In this document: one piece after another, positions 1 through 7,737 of the stretch
Numbering within the stretch: position 1 is the stretch's first letter
How the letters are laid out: the number at the start of each line of letters is the position of its first letter
From: CAMQRS01 sp964370645
GTDB lineage: Bacteria; Bacillota_I; Bacilli_A; Erysipelotrichales; Erysipelotrichaceae
Direction: 5' to 3'
Length of the DNA: 64,000 nt
NCBI GenBank assembly: GCA_964370645.1
Contig: CAYJJS010000002.1
Location: 48,933-112,932 of the forward strand
The notes under the pieces: model-generated
Databases searched by the model: none
Told to the model about the DNA's origin: nothing
What the model saw: only the letters and a program-made list of their open reading frames with translations
Made by a program: the position numbers and the translations under genes

Positions 1-125
1 CTTGCACCCCTTGTTTCGATTCCAACAAGTACAATATTATCAATCCCTTTGTTTCGTTCTAATATTTCATGTGTAATGCGAATTAAGGAACGTCTGATCC
101 CAGATTCATCTAGTATTTCTTTCAT
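1..125 (-). CDS. pyrR: PyrR bifunctional pyrimidine regulator / uracil phosphoribosyltransferase, N-terminal part
   Basis: The gene runs off the left edge; only the first 41 residues are present. The translation starts MKEILDESGIRRSL and continues through RITHEILERNKG to LVGIETRGA. This matches the N-terminus of PyrR (an alpha-helical start, then the I-x-TRG strand/loop of the phosphoribosyltransferase fold). In the family PyrR binds pyr mRNA in response to UMP and has weak UPRTase activity. The ATG is preceded at good spacing by AGGAGATA. A sigma-A promoter lies just upstream, leaving a short leader with no room for a pyr attenuator before pyrR itself. The family call is fairly secure, but catalytic residues are outside the window. 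Confidence 0.8.
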   Translation of the reverse strand, partial: MKEILDESGIRRSLIRITHEILERNKGIDNIVLVGIETRGA

Positions 126-153
126 AAAAATATCTCCTATTTTATCTATTATT

Positions 154-182
154 AGTATAATGAGGAAATGAAGAAAATGCAA
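154..182 (-). promoter_or_regulatory. Sigma-A promoter of pyrR
   Basis: On the minus strand, TTGCAT and TATACT are separated by exactly 17 bases. The predicted start is about 20 bases before the pyrR start codon. Confidence 0.6.
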
Positions 183-221
183 TTTTCTTTTGCGCAAATA
201 AGGTGTAATTCCTATAAATTG

Positions 222-230
222 TGCTATAAT
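222..230 (+). promoter_or_regulatory. Extended -10 promoter of pflA
   Basis: TGCTATAAT is a perfect extended -10. No good -35 is visible at 17 bases. The heptamer ATTGTGC occurs twice around it, at 219-225 and 229-235, as a direct repeat that could be a regulator contact. The 14-mer AATTGTGCTATAAT recurs exactly in the transhydrogenase promoter. Confidence 0.6.
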
Positions 231-256
231 TGTGCAGAAGATGGAAGGTGGAAGTA

Positions 257-973
257 ATGGTAAAAGGTAGAATTCATTCTTTTGAAAGCTTTGGAACAGT
301 AGATGGGCCTGGAGTTCGATTTGTAATCTTTTTACAAGGTTGTCCTTTGCGATGCAAGTATTGTCATAATCCTGATACTTGGAGTTTTAAAGAAGGTAAA
401 GAATACAGTGTGGAAGAAGTTGTGAAAGAAGTGTTGAAGTACAAAAATTATATAAAAAATGGAGGGGTGAGCATCACTGGTGGCGAGCCTTTAGCCCAAA
501 TGGAATTTGTAATTGCATTGTGCTCACAATTAAAAGCTTTAAATATTCACACTTGTGTAGACACTTCAGGTATTTACTATCGTGAAGATGATGCACACTA
601 TGATGCTTTATTAAGTGTATGTGACTTATTTTTATTAGATTTGAAACATATTGATAATGAGGTACATAAAAGATTAACTGGTGCTGAAAATACGAATGTA
701 TTGAAGTTTGCGAAGTATTTAGATGCACATCATAAACCAGTTTGGATAAGACATGTATTATTGGATCAATATACAAATGTAGAGGATTACTTAAAGCAGA
801 CACATGACTTTATTCATACACTAACAAATGTTGAAAGAATTGAAGTGTTGCCTTATCATACTTTAGGTGTTTCTAAGTATGAACAAATGGGATTAGAGTA
901 TCCCTTGCAAGGGCAAAATGCACCAAGTAAAGAAGATGTAGAGCGTGCAAATGAAATATTAAAAGGAGAGTAA
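257..973 (+). CDS. pflA: Pyruvate formate-lyase activating enzyme (radical SAM)
   Basis: This 238-residue protein generates the glycyl radical on pyruvate formate-lyase using S-adenosylmethionine and a [4Fe-4S] cluster. The cluster motif CX3CX2C is Cys29, Cys33 and Cys36 (GCPLRCKYCHNPDTW), preceded by the activase signature SFGTVDGPGVR. GGVSITGGEP follows as the SAM-binding GGE region. The ATG at 257 is preferred over an upstream in-frame TTG at 230 because GGAAGGTGG precedes it and the extra residues are not family-like; length fits the family. It is followed after one base by a thioredoxin-like gene and then by both parts of pyruvate formate-lyase, its substrate. Confidence is high. Confidence 0.95.
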   Translation: MVKGRIHSFESFGTVDGPGVRFVIFLQGCPLRCKYCHNPDTWSFKEGKEYSVEEVVKEVLKYKNYIKNGGVSITGGEPLAQMEFVIALCSQLKALNIHTCVDTSGIYYREDDAHYDALLSVCDLFLLDLKHIDNEVHKRLTGAENTNVLKFAKYLDAHHKPVWIRHVLLDQYTNVEDYLKQTHDFIHTLTNVERIEVLPYHTLGVSKYEQMGLEYPLQGQNAPSKEDVERANEILKGE

Positions 974-974
974 A

Positions 975-1301
975 ATGTTAAATAATGAAAATTTTGAAGA
1001 AGTGCTAATAAAAGAAGAAATTGCGTTAATTTTAATAGGGGGAGAAGGCTGTGCGAATTGCATTAGTATGTACCCAATGGTAAAGCAAGTAGAGAAGAGT
1101 CGAGCAGATATAAAAGTGTTTTATTTAGAAGTCAGTGAAGACAATTATAAGATTAATGAATTTTATGATGTAGAAGTCGTACCAACGATTTTATTAACGA
1201 ATTATGGGAAGTTAGTAAGTAAGATTAAAGGGTATCAACCAGAAGAAATATTTGAATTATACATTGATTCAAAAGTGGCTGAAATCAAAGAAAAAAGTTG
1301 A
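975..1301 (+). CDS. Small thioredoxin-fold protein (CANC motif)
   Basis: This 108-residue cytosolic protein has a thioredoxin-type redox motif, GCANC, near residues 26-30, and a later VVPTILL segment that supplies the cis-proline typical of the fold. No signal peptide is seen. It starts one base after pflA, so the two are co-transcribed. The likely role is thiol-disulfide exchange, perhaps protecting the oxygen-sensitive pyruvate formate-lyase system; that link is inferred from position only. Thioredoxin proper would carry WCGPC, so this is a divergent member rather than TrxA. Confidence 0.75.
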   Translation: MLNNENFEEVLIKEEIALILIGGEGCANCISMYPMVKQVEKSRADIKVFYLEVSEDNYKINEFYDVEVVPTILLTNYGKLVSKIKGYQPEEIFELYIDSKVAEIKEKS

Positions 1302-1332
1302 AAGCGGTATCATATAAAAAGTTAGGTTAACT

Positions 1333-1363
1333 GCTTTTAAAAGCCATTTTTTAGTGTTATAAT
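1333..1363 (+). promoter_or_regulatory. pflB promoter with palindrome over the -35 region
   Basis: TGTTATAAT (1355-1363) is an extended -10 about 45 bases before pflB. The perfect 12-bp palindrome GCTTTTAAAAGC (1333-1344) overlaps the expected -35 region and could be an operator or part of a terminator for the preceding operon. The presence of its own promoter suggests pflB can be expressed above the level of pflA. Confidence 0.5.
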
Positions 1364-1407
1364 CACAATGAAGTTTTAATAAAACGTGAAGAAAAGAGAG
1401 GTAATTT

Positions 1408-3414
1408 ATGTTTAAAGGTTGGGAAGGCTTTACAGCTGGTAAATGGACAAAAGACATCGATGTAAGAGATTTTATTCAGTCTAACTATGCACCATATGAA
1501 GGTGATGATTCATTTTTAGCACCTGCTACAGAAGCTACAAAACAATTATGGGATCAAGTATCAGAATTAAATAAATTGGAAAGAGAAGCTGGAGGAGTAT
1601 TGGATGCAGATACGAAGGTTGTATCGTCATTGACTTCACATGCTGCAGGATATTTAAATAAGGAATTGGAAACAATTGTTGGGTTCCAAACAGATAAGCC
1701 ATTTAAGCGCTCATTACAACCATTCGGTGGAATTCGTATGAGTGAAAATGCATTGAAAGAGTATGGGTTTGAATTAGATCCATCGGTATCTGAAATTTTC
1801 AGTAAATATAGAAAAACACATAATGCAGGAGTATTTGATGCATATACTCCAGAAATGAGAAAAGCAAGATCTACGGCTATTTTAACAGGACTGCCTGATG
1901 CATATGGACGTGGACGTATTGTTGGTGACTACCGTCGTGTTGCATTATATGGAGTAGATTTCTTAATTAAAGAAAAAGAAGCATTAAAAGACAAATTATT
2001 ATTAGGATCTATGACAGAAGATAGAATTCGTGATCGTGAAGAAGTTTCTGAACAAATTAGAGCACTATCTGGATTAAAGAAAATGGCTGAAATTTATGGA
2101 TGTGATATTTCTCAACCTTCAACAACTGCAAAAGAAGCAATTCAAGCTGTGTACTTTGGTTACTTAGCAGCAGTTAAAGATCAAAATGGAGCAGCTATGT
2201 CATTAGGTCGTGTATCTACTTTCTTAGATGTATATATTGAGAGAGATCTTGTTAATGGATTGATTGATGAAAGTGAAGCACAAGAGTACATCGATCACTT
2301 TATTATGAAGTTACGTTTAGTGAAGTTCATGAGAACGGCTGAATACAACGATTTATTCTCAGGAGATCCAACTTGGGTAACGGAATCAATTGGTGGTATG
2401 GGATTAGATGGAAGAACTTTAGTAACAAAAACAAGTTTCCGTGTATTACATACATTAACAAACCTTGGACCAGCACCAGAACCAAACTTAACAGTTTTAT
2501 GGTCAACGCGTTTACCTCATAATTTCAAACGTTTCTGTGCGAAAGTTTCAATTGAAACTAGTTCGATTCAATATGAAAACGATGATTTAATGAGAATTGA
2601 AATGGGTGATGATTACTGTATCGCTTGTTGTGTATCTTGTATGAAAGTTGGTAAAGATATGCAATTCTTTGGTGCAAGAGCAAACTTAGCGAAATCATTA
2701 TTGTATGCAATTAATGGTGGAGTAGATGAGAAAAAGAAAGTTCAAGTTTCACCAAGAATGGAACCTATTACATCTGAATATTTAGATTATGATGAAGTAA
2801 TGGCTAAGTATGAACAAATGACTGAATGGTTAGCAGGATTATATGTAAATACATTAAATGTAATTCATTACATGCATGACAAATACTGTTATGAAGCAAT
2901 TGAAATGGCTTTACATGATCATGAAGTAAGAAGATTCTTCGCAACAGGAATCGCTGGTTTATCTGTAGCAGCGGATTCATTATCTGCAATTAAATATGCA
3001 AAAGTAAAAACAATTCGTGATGAAGATGGAATCGTAGTGGATTATGAAGTAGAAGGTGACTTCCCTAAATACGGTAACAATGATGATCGCGTAGATGATA
3101 TTGCTGCAGATTTAGTAAAAGGATTCATGAACAAAATTAAAGAACACAGAACGTATAGAAATGGTGTTCCTTCAATGAGTATTTTAACAATTACATCAAA
3201 TGTAGTGTATGGTAAAAAGACTGGTAATACACCAGATGGAAGAAAAGCTGGAGAACCATTTGCACCAGGTGCAAACCCAATGCATGGTAGAGATACAAAT
3301 GGAGCAGTTGCTTCATTAGAATCGGTAGCTAAATTACCATATGAATATTCAAGAGATGGAATTTCAAACACATTCTCTATTGTACCAGGTGCATTAGGGA
3401 AAGAAGAGAAGTAA
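1408..3414 (+). CDS. pflB: Formate C-acetyltransferase (pyruvate formate-lyase), catalytic barrel without glycyl-radical domain
   Basis: This is the core of pyruvate formate-lyase, which converts pyruvate and CoA to acetyl-CoA and formate. It has 668 residues; the usual enzyme has about 740-760. The catalytic cysteine pair is present (Cys407-Cys408 in IACCVSCMKVGKDMQFFGA), as are family segments such as YGRGRIVGDYRR and TGNTPDGRKAGEPFAPGANP. The protein ends shortly after FSIVPGALGK, exactly where the glycyl-radical domain normally follows. That missing domain is encoded by the next gene. C-ending codons are frequent, as in adhE and the opp operon, suggesting high expression. The GAGAGG Shine-Dalgarno is well placed. 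The stop is followed by a fresh ribosome site, so I read this as a true split rather than sequencing damage. Confidence 0.93.
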   Translation: MFKGWEGFTAGKWTKDIDVRDFIQSNYAPYEGDDSFLAPATEATKQLWDQVSELNKLEREAGGVLDADTKVVSSLTSHAAGYLNKELETIVGFQTDKPFKRSLQPFGGIRMSENALKEYGFELDPSVSEIFSKYRKTHNAGVFDAYTPEMRKARSTAILTGLPDAYGRGRIVGDYRRVALYGVDFLIKEKEALKDKLLLGSMTEDRIRDREEVSEQIRALSGLKKMAEIYGCDISQPSTTAKEAIQAVYFGYLAAVKDQNGAAMSLGRVSTFLDVYIERDLVNGLIDESEAQEYIDHFIMKLRLVKFMRTAEYNDLFSGDPTWVTESIGGMGLDGRTLVTKTSFRVLHTLTNLGPAPEPNLTVLWSTRLPHNFKRFCAKVSIETSSIQYENDDLMRIEMGDDYCIACCVSCMKVGKDMQFFGARANLAKSLLYAINGGVDEKKKVQVSPRMEPITSEYLDYDEVMAKYEQMTEWLAGLYVNTLNVIHYMHDKYCYEAIEMALHDHEVRRFFATGIAGLSVAADSLSAIKYAKVKTIRDEDGIVVDYEVEGDFPKYGNNDDRVDDIAADLVKGFMNKIKEHRTYRNGVPSMSILTITSNVVYGKKTGNTPDGRKAGEPFAPGANPMHGRDTNGAVASLESVAKLPYEYSRDGISNTFSIVPGALGKEEK

Positions 3415-3427
3415 GAGAGGGTCTAAG

Positions 3428-3661
3428 ATGAGTGATAGAATCGATAACTTAGTTACTATGATTGATGGATATGCAACAAGTGGTGGACACCACCTTAATG
3501 TAAATGTATTTGATAGAGAAACTTTATTAGATGCACAAGCACATCCTGAAAAATATCCACAATTAACAATTCGTGTTTCTGGATATGCAGTTAATTTCAA
3601 CAAATTAACGAAAGAACAACAAGACGACGTAATTCATAGAACGATGCACGATCAAATGTAA
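3428..3661 (+). CDS. grcA: Autonomous glycyl-radical domain of pyruvate formate-lyase (GrcA/YfiD-like)
   Basis: This 77-residue protein is the C-terminal domain of pyruvate formate-lyase as a separate polypeptide. The radical-bearing glycine is Gly52 in TIRVSGYAVNFN, and the end (LTKEQQDDVIHRT) matches the extreme C-terminus of the full-length enzyme. E. coli YfiD/GrcA has the same domain and rescues oxygen-cleaved PflB. Here it follows a PflB lacking the domain by 13 bases, so it is probably the obligate partner that completes the enzyme. GAGAGGG lies seven bases before the ATG. The frame differs from pflB, and the extra residues a frameshift would insert do not fit the family linker. Confidence 0.92.
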   Translation: MSDRIDNLVTMIDGYATSGGHHLNVNVFDRETLLDAQAHPEKYPQLTIRVSGYAVNFNKLTKEQQDDVIHRTMHDQM

Positions 3662-3666
3662 AAGTG

Positions 3667-3690
3667 AAGTCTCATGAAAGTGAGACTTTT
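3667..3690 (+). terminator. Terminator after the pyruvate formate-lyase genes
   Basis: AAGTCTCA pairs with TGAGACTT across a six-base loop and is followed by a short T run (TTTTC). Confidence 0.6.
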
Positions 3691-3714
3691 CGTATATAGA
3701 GGGGGAAATATAAG

Positions 3715-4749
3715 ATGAAAATTAATCAAGAAATATTAGTAAACATGACAAAAGAATTCATTAACGTGCCTAGTCCGGTATCGTATTATGATGAAATTTT
3801 TCCATTATTAGAAAAGAAAATGGAAGCTTATGGACAACAAGTTTGGTATGATCGTAAAAGAACTGCATACATAACACTAGAAGGGGAAGATACTTCAAAG
3901 ACAGTGATGGTAGGAGCGCATTTAGATACCCTAGGACTGATGGTTCGTAGTATTAATGCAGATGGTACACTAGCGCTAAGAAACCTTGGAGGAGTAAACT
4001 ATGTAAACCTAGAGGGTGAATCAGTAACAGTACACACACGTGATGGTAAAAAAATATCAGGAATTATGATTTGTAAATCACACTCCGTACATGTATTTGA
4101 TGACGCTAGAAGTTTAGAGAGAGATGAACACAGTATGTTTGTGAAACTTGATGCGTTTGTATCAAATGAAGCAGATGTATTAGCTTTAGGAATTGACCAT
4201 GGAGATATCGTTTCTATCGATCCACGTTTTGAATATACAGATACAGGATTTATCAAAGCCAGATATATTGATGATAAAGCTGCGGTAGCTTGTGTATTCG
4301 CAATGTTAGATTACTTTAAGGAAAACAATTTAAAGCCTAAATACACAACATACTTTGCTTTCCCAATGTATGAAGAAATTGGTCATGGGGGTGCATGGGT
4401 ACCTAGTGAAGTAGAAGAATATGTTGCCTTAGATATAGGGTTAATCGGTCCAGATTACCATGGAAGTGAAGATAAAGTGAGTATTTGTGCCAAAGATGCT
4501 TTTTCTCCATATGATCGTGGATTAACGACTAGAATTATTGAGCAAGCTAAAAAAGTAAATGCCAATTACTGTATTGATGTATTCTATCGTTATGGTACAG
4601 ATGCAAATGCTGCAATACGTGGTGGAAACAATGTATATGCTGCTGCCTTTGGTATGGGGTGTTTAAGTTCACATGGACGTGAGCGTTGTCACATTAATTC
4701 ATTAGTAGAAACAACAAAATTATTAATCGCATACGTATTAGATATGTAG
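3715..4749 (+). CDS. M42 family metallo-aminopeptidase
   Basis: This 344-residue cytosolic enzyme belongs to the M42 (PepA/FrvX/YsdC) group of co-catalytic metal aminopeptidases that trim peptides. Candidate metal ligands appear in the family order: GAHLDTLG (His/Asp), YIDDKAAV (bridging Asp), MYEEIGHGGA (Glu-Glu, the second being the catalytic base neighbour), ALDIG, and SSHGRERCH near the end. Length fits the family. It has its own GAGGGGG ribosome site and strong flanking terminators, so it is probably monocistronic. Some family members act as endoglucanases, but the motif pattern supports peptidase. Confidence 0.88.
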   Translation: MKINQEILVNMTKEFINVPSPVSYYDEIFPLLEKKMEAYGQQVWYDRKRTAYITLEGEDTSKTVMVGAHLDTLGLMVRSINADGTLALRNLGGVNYVNLEGESVTVHTRDGKKISGIMICKSHSVHVFDDARSLERDEHSMFVKLDAFVSNEADVLALGIDHGDIVSIDPRFEYTDTGFIKARYIDDKAAVACVFAMLDYFKENNLKPKYTTYFAFPMYEEIGHGGAWVPSEVEEYVALDIGLIGPDYHGSEDKVSICAKDAFSPYDRGLTTRIIEQAKKVNANYCIDVFYRYGTDANAAIRGGNNVYAAAFGMGCLSSHGRERCHINSLVETTKLLIAYVLDM

Positions 4750-4757
4750 GATAATAG

Positions 4758-4786
4758 GGTAAAAACATTATGTTTTTACCTTTTTT
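4758..4786 (+). terminator. Intrinsic terminator after the M42 peptidase
   Basis: A perfect 10-bp stem (GGTAAAAACA / TGTTTTTACC) with a TTA loop is followed by six T. Confidence 0.85.
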
Positions 4787-4789
4787 ATA

Positions 4790-4818
4790 TTGTATTATGT
4801 ATTTTATTATGTTAAGAT
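4790..4818 (+). promoter_or_regulatory. Promoter of tRNA-Trp
   Basis: TTGTAT and TAAGAT are 17 bases apart, and TGT immediately precedes the -10 (extended -10). The predicted start is about 10 bases before the tRNA. Confidence 0.5.
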
Positions 4819-4836
4819 TATATGGCATTCATAAAT

Positions 4837-4910
4837 AGGGGCGTAGTACAATGGTAGTATAACGGTCTCCAAAACCGCTGATACGGGTTCAATTCCTGTC
4901 GCCCCTGCCA
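4837..4910 (+). tRNA. tRNA-Trp (anticodon CCA), CCA end encoded
   Basis: The 7-bp acceptor stem AGGGGCG pairs with CGCCCCT, followed by the discriminator G and an encoded CCA. The anticodon loop is CTCCAAA (anticodon CCA), and the T-arm contains GGTTCAATTCC. The first anticodon-stem pair is an A-C mismatch, but the rest folds normally. It stands alone between two terminators. Confidence 0.93.
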
Positions 4911-4921
4911 TGAAGCAAAGT

Positions 4922-4949
4922 AACTAACTAGTAATAGTTAGTTTTTTTT
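4922..4949 (+). terminator. Terminator after tRNA-Trp
   Basis: AACTAACTA pairs perfectly with TAGTTAGTT across GTAA and is followed by seven T. Confidence 0.8.
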
Positions 4950-5583
4950 ATATAAGTCCAGTGAATATAAAGGCATTATCTTTTTAACAGAAAAATTCAT
5001 AATAGCATTTTATTCAAAATAAAAATCCTCTACTGACAGACTGTTCATAAAGGATTTAATATTATGTGTTCCCACTATTTTTGTTATACATACTATACTT
5101 GAATGTATTCTATTAAGTAATCATTCTTGTGTGCCTTTTGTTAATTGGAAAACAAGCAGTTTATCTGTTGGGTAGTAATTCATCGTTATAAAATAAACGA
5201 ATGCATTCTCCCACTAACAAACAAAGAGCATGGCTTACTTTGGTTCACATAATTAAACTACAGAGTTTTTATTAGTATTTAATTCGAATCGAACAGTAAG
5301 ATGTTTTATGCATTATTCAGCATGCTGTTTCTTTGTCCATAATGCTGAGATATCGTTTCTTTTGCAATAGGCAGTAGCTTGCAAATAGCATACCAAAATA
5401 GTATACTATTATTATGTAGATACCTGCTAAGTTATACAGAGGTATTTAAATTCTATCATTTCTTGTTTTATATTTTAAATCCTACTCCAAATTAATACTT
5501 GGTTACATGAATCCTTTGTATTTGTCAATAATATATTCTGATTTCCCGCTTTACTTCAATAACGAATAGAACACCGATCCATG
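4950..5583. other. Gene-free stretch with a possible decayed membrane-protein fragment
   Basis: No convincing gene is present. On the minus strand, 5317-5445 is open for 42 codons and ends in a stop. It reads as a hydrophobic segment (IYIIIVYYFGMLFASY) followed by a charged tail, like the last membrane helix of a lost protein, but there is no start or ribosome site and a stop lies directly upstream. AATCCT and AGGATT form a loose inverted repeat near 5025-5060. No copy of the tRNA 3' end is seen as an attachment site. Confidence 0.25.
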
Positions 5584-5599
5584 AAGGAGGAACTATGAA

Positions 5600-7066
5600 A
5601 TGAACAATATTAAAAGAGCTTTCATTTATATTACACGAAGAAAAATTAATGCTATAGTTATATTTTTATCTGTTTTCACATTAGCAAATGTGTTATTAAT
5701 CACGTTAACGGTAAATAATTCAATAATGAGCACAGAAGAAGTAGTTTTGAGCCAATTTCCACCAATAATAGAAATCAATTATAATTATGATACTTATGAA
5801 AATACTGAAACTTCGCAAAAATTGACTTTAGATAAGGTAGAAACCTTATATAATAAGTCAAAAAATATCGTAAAAAGCTATGATTATGCATTAGTCAAAA
5901 GTCTTGAGAGAACAGAGGATATCACAAAGTCATACATTAGTGATGAAATGATGGTCGGGGATGATTTTATACAGTACCTCTCAATATATGGTACGCAGTT
6001 ACCATTCACAAGTTTAGTAGCAAAAGGAGATGCAACACTAATTGATGGAAAAGGATTTAATGAAGAAGATCTACTGAATGGAAATCCTGTTGCAATTGTA
6101 TCAAAGCAATTCGCTGAAGCTAATGGATTAGATGTTGGAACCTTTTTCACACTTGAAAATAATGAATATGCACAAGAAGATATTAGTGAAAATACCTATA
6201 TAGATGGAGATATGATCTATTCAGAAGAAATAGAATTAGAAGTAGTTGGTATCATTGAAATTGGAAAAGTAGAAGATTTTTTAGAAGAACAATCGATAAA
6301 AGAAAGTAATGATTATGATTTAATGAATGAGATTCAAGGGTTAGCTGATAGAATATATACACCGAATAAATTTCTTGAGCCGATTATTAGAGAAAGCTAT
6401 GCTCGCTCTTATGAACTAGCGAGTGCAGATGAAAAAGAATTCCTTCATGATCAATTTTCTTATATTATTCCTGAATTTATTTTAAAAGATATGGAATATT
6501 TAGATGAATTCACTACATATGCACAAGAGGTTTATAATGAAAATGATTTCTCTATTAACAGCATTGTGAGTGAATATGAGAGAATAGCTCAACCATTAAA
6601 TTCTATGTCAAATTTATTGACGTTCGTTTTTAAAATAACTGTTATTTCAAGTATATCAATCATTACTTTAATTTTAGTTATATTCATGTATTTTAGAAAA
6701 AAAGAAATGGGGATTTTACTTGCGTTGGGTGAAAAACACAATAAAATATTTGTGCAATTGATGCTTGAAACCCTAGTTGTTGCACTTGCAGCGACTACGC
6801 TTGCTGTATTCACATCGATGATTTTCTCTACTATGCTAATGGATAATACAATTGATTCATTATTGAATTTTGATTATGGAAATGATATCTATTATGGATT
6901 AGGTTTTGGAATAGAACCAGAGACAATAGCTAGTCAATATCAAGTTAGCTTCGATGTTGATACTATCGTCATATTCTATATTACTATAATAGCAACTGTT
7001 GTAATTTCACAATTAATAACTATGTTATATTTAGTTCGTTTAAATCCAAAAAAAATACTAATGTAG
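5600..7066 (+). CDS. FtsX/MacB-type ABC transporter permease
   Basis: This 488-residue permease has the four-helix FtsX-like layout: an N-terminal membrane helix (about residues 15-38), a large extracytoplasmic domain rich in acidic residues, then three helices (about 340-365, 388-415, 455-478). It is the membrane half of the ABC exporter or mechanotransmission complex formed with the next gene. AAGGAGG lies nine bases before the chosen ATG; an alternative ATG five bases upstream is followed after one codon by a stop (ATGAAATGA), so it cannot be the start. The partner PASTA protein downstream suggests a cell-wall-related role. Substrate unknown. Confidence 0.82.
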   Translation: MNNIKRAFIYITRRKINAIVIFLSVFTLANVLLITLTVNNSIMSTEEVVLSQFPPIIEINYNYDTYENTETSQKLTLDKVETLYNKSKNIVKSYDYALVKSLERTEDITKSYISDEMMVGDDFIQYLSIYGTQLPFTSLVAKGDATLIDGKGFNEEDLLNGNPVAIVSKQFAEANGLDVGTFFTLENNEYAQEDISENTYIDGDMIYSEEIELEVVGIIEIGKVEDFLEEQSIKESNDYDLMNEIQGLADRIYTPNKFLEPIIRESYARSYELASADEKEFLHDQFSYIIPEFILKDMEYLDEFTTYAQEVYNENDFSINSIVSEYERIAQPLNSMSNLLTFVFKITVISSISIITLILVIFMYFRKKEMGILLALGEKHNKIFVQLMLETLVVALAATTLAVFTSMIFSTMLMDNTIDSLLNFDYGNDIYYGLGFGIEPETIASQYQVSFDVDTIVIFYITIIATVVISQLITMLYLVRLNPKKILM

Positions 7067-7077
7067 GGGGAACGCTT

Positions 7078-7737
7078 ATGGCTTTATTAAAAATAAAAAA
7101 TTTAGAGTACTATTACCAAGATGGGGATGCAAAAAGGTATATATTTAAGAACCTAAATTATGAATTTGAAAAAGGTATGATGTATGCAATTCTTGGAGAA
7201 TCTGGCTCAGGAAAAACAACACTTCTATCTATTTTGAGCGGTATGGATAAACAAACAAGTGGTAGTGTTGAATACAATAATCAGCCTATAGAAAAGATTG
7301 GTCTAAATACATTTCGCCGCAATTATGTAGGTATGGTATTTCAATCATATAACCTAATAACATATATGACGCCATATGAAAACCTGTTAACCGCTATGAC
7401 CATCACAAATAATAAAATTGATAATAAAAAGGAAGTCGCTTATAACTTGCTGGATTTTTTAGGTATTACAAAATCTAAGGCGGATCGTAAGGTTACAATG
7501 TTATCCGGTGGAGAACAACAACGTGTTGCAATCGCAAGAGCGCTTGCAACGAATGTTGATTTAATTCTAGCTGATGAGCCGACAGGGAATTTGGATTCAC
7601 AAACAGAAGGGGCGATTGTTAACACTTTTAAAGTGTTAGCAAATGAACATGATAAGTGTGTAATTGTTGTAACGCATTCTAAAAATATTGCGGATAAAGC
7701 AGATGTAGTCATTAACTTATCAAGTGGTGAACTTTAA
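7078..7737 (+). CDS. ABC transporter ATP-binding protein (MacB/LolD type)
   Basis: This 219-residue nucleotide-binding subunit has Walker A GESGSGKTT, a Q-loop at VFQSYNL, signature LSGGEQQR and Walker B LILADEPTGNLDS with the H-loop at VTHS. The LADEPTGNLDS form is typical of MacB/LolD/BceA-type transporters paired with FtsX-like permeases. It starts 11 bases after the permease and its stop overlaps the start of the PASTA gene (TAATG), so the three form one operon. Confidence 0.92.
   Translation: MALLKIKNLEYYYQDGDAKRYIFKNLNYEFEKGMMYAILGESGSGKTTLLSILSGMDKQTSGSVEYNNQPIEKIGLNTFRRNYVGMVFQSYNLITYMTPYENLLTAMTITNNKIDNKKEVAYNLLDFLGITKSKADRKVTMLSGGEQQRVAIARALATNVDLILADEPTGNLDSQTEGAIVNTFKVLANEHDKCVIVVTHSKNIADKADVVINLSSGEL

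Noticed and set aside
125..229. Pyr attenuator or riboswitch upstream of pyrR
   Set aside because: The leader between promoter and start codon is only about 20 bases.
3398..3430. pflB and the glycyl-radical gene as a single gene broken by a frameshift
   Set aside because: Joining the frames would insert about seven extra residues relative to the family linker, whereas the separate start has a good ribosome site and begins at the right place.
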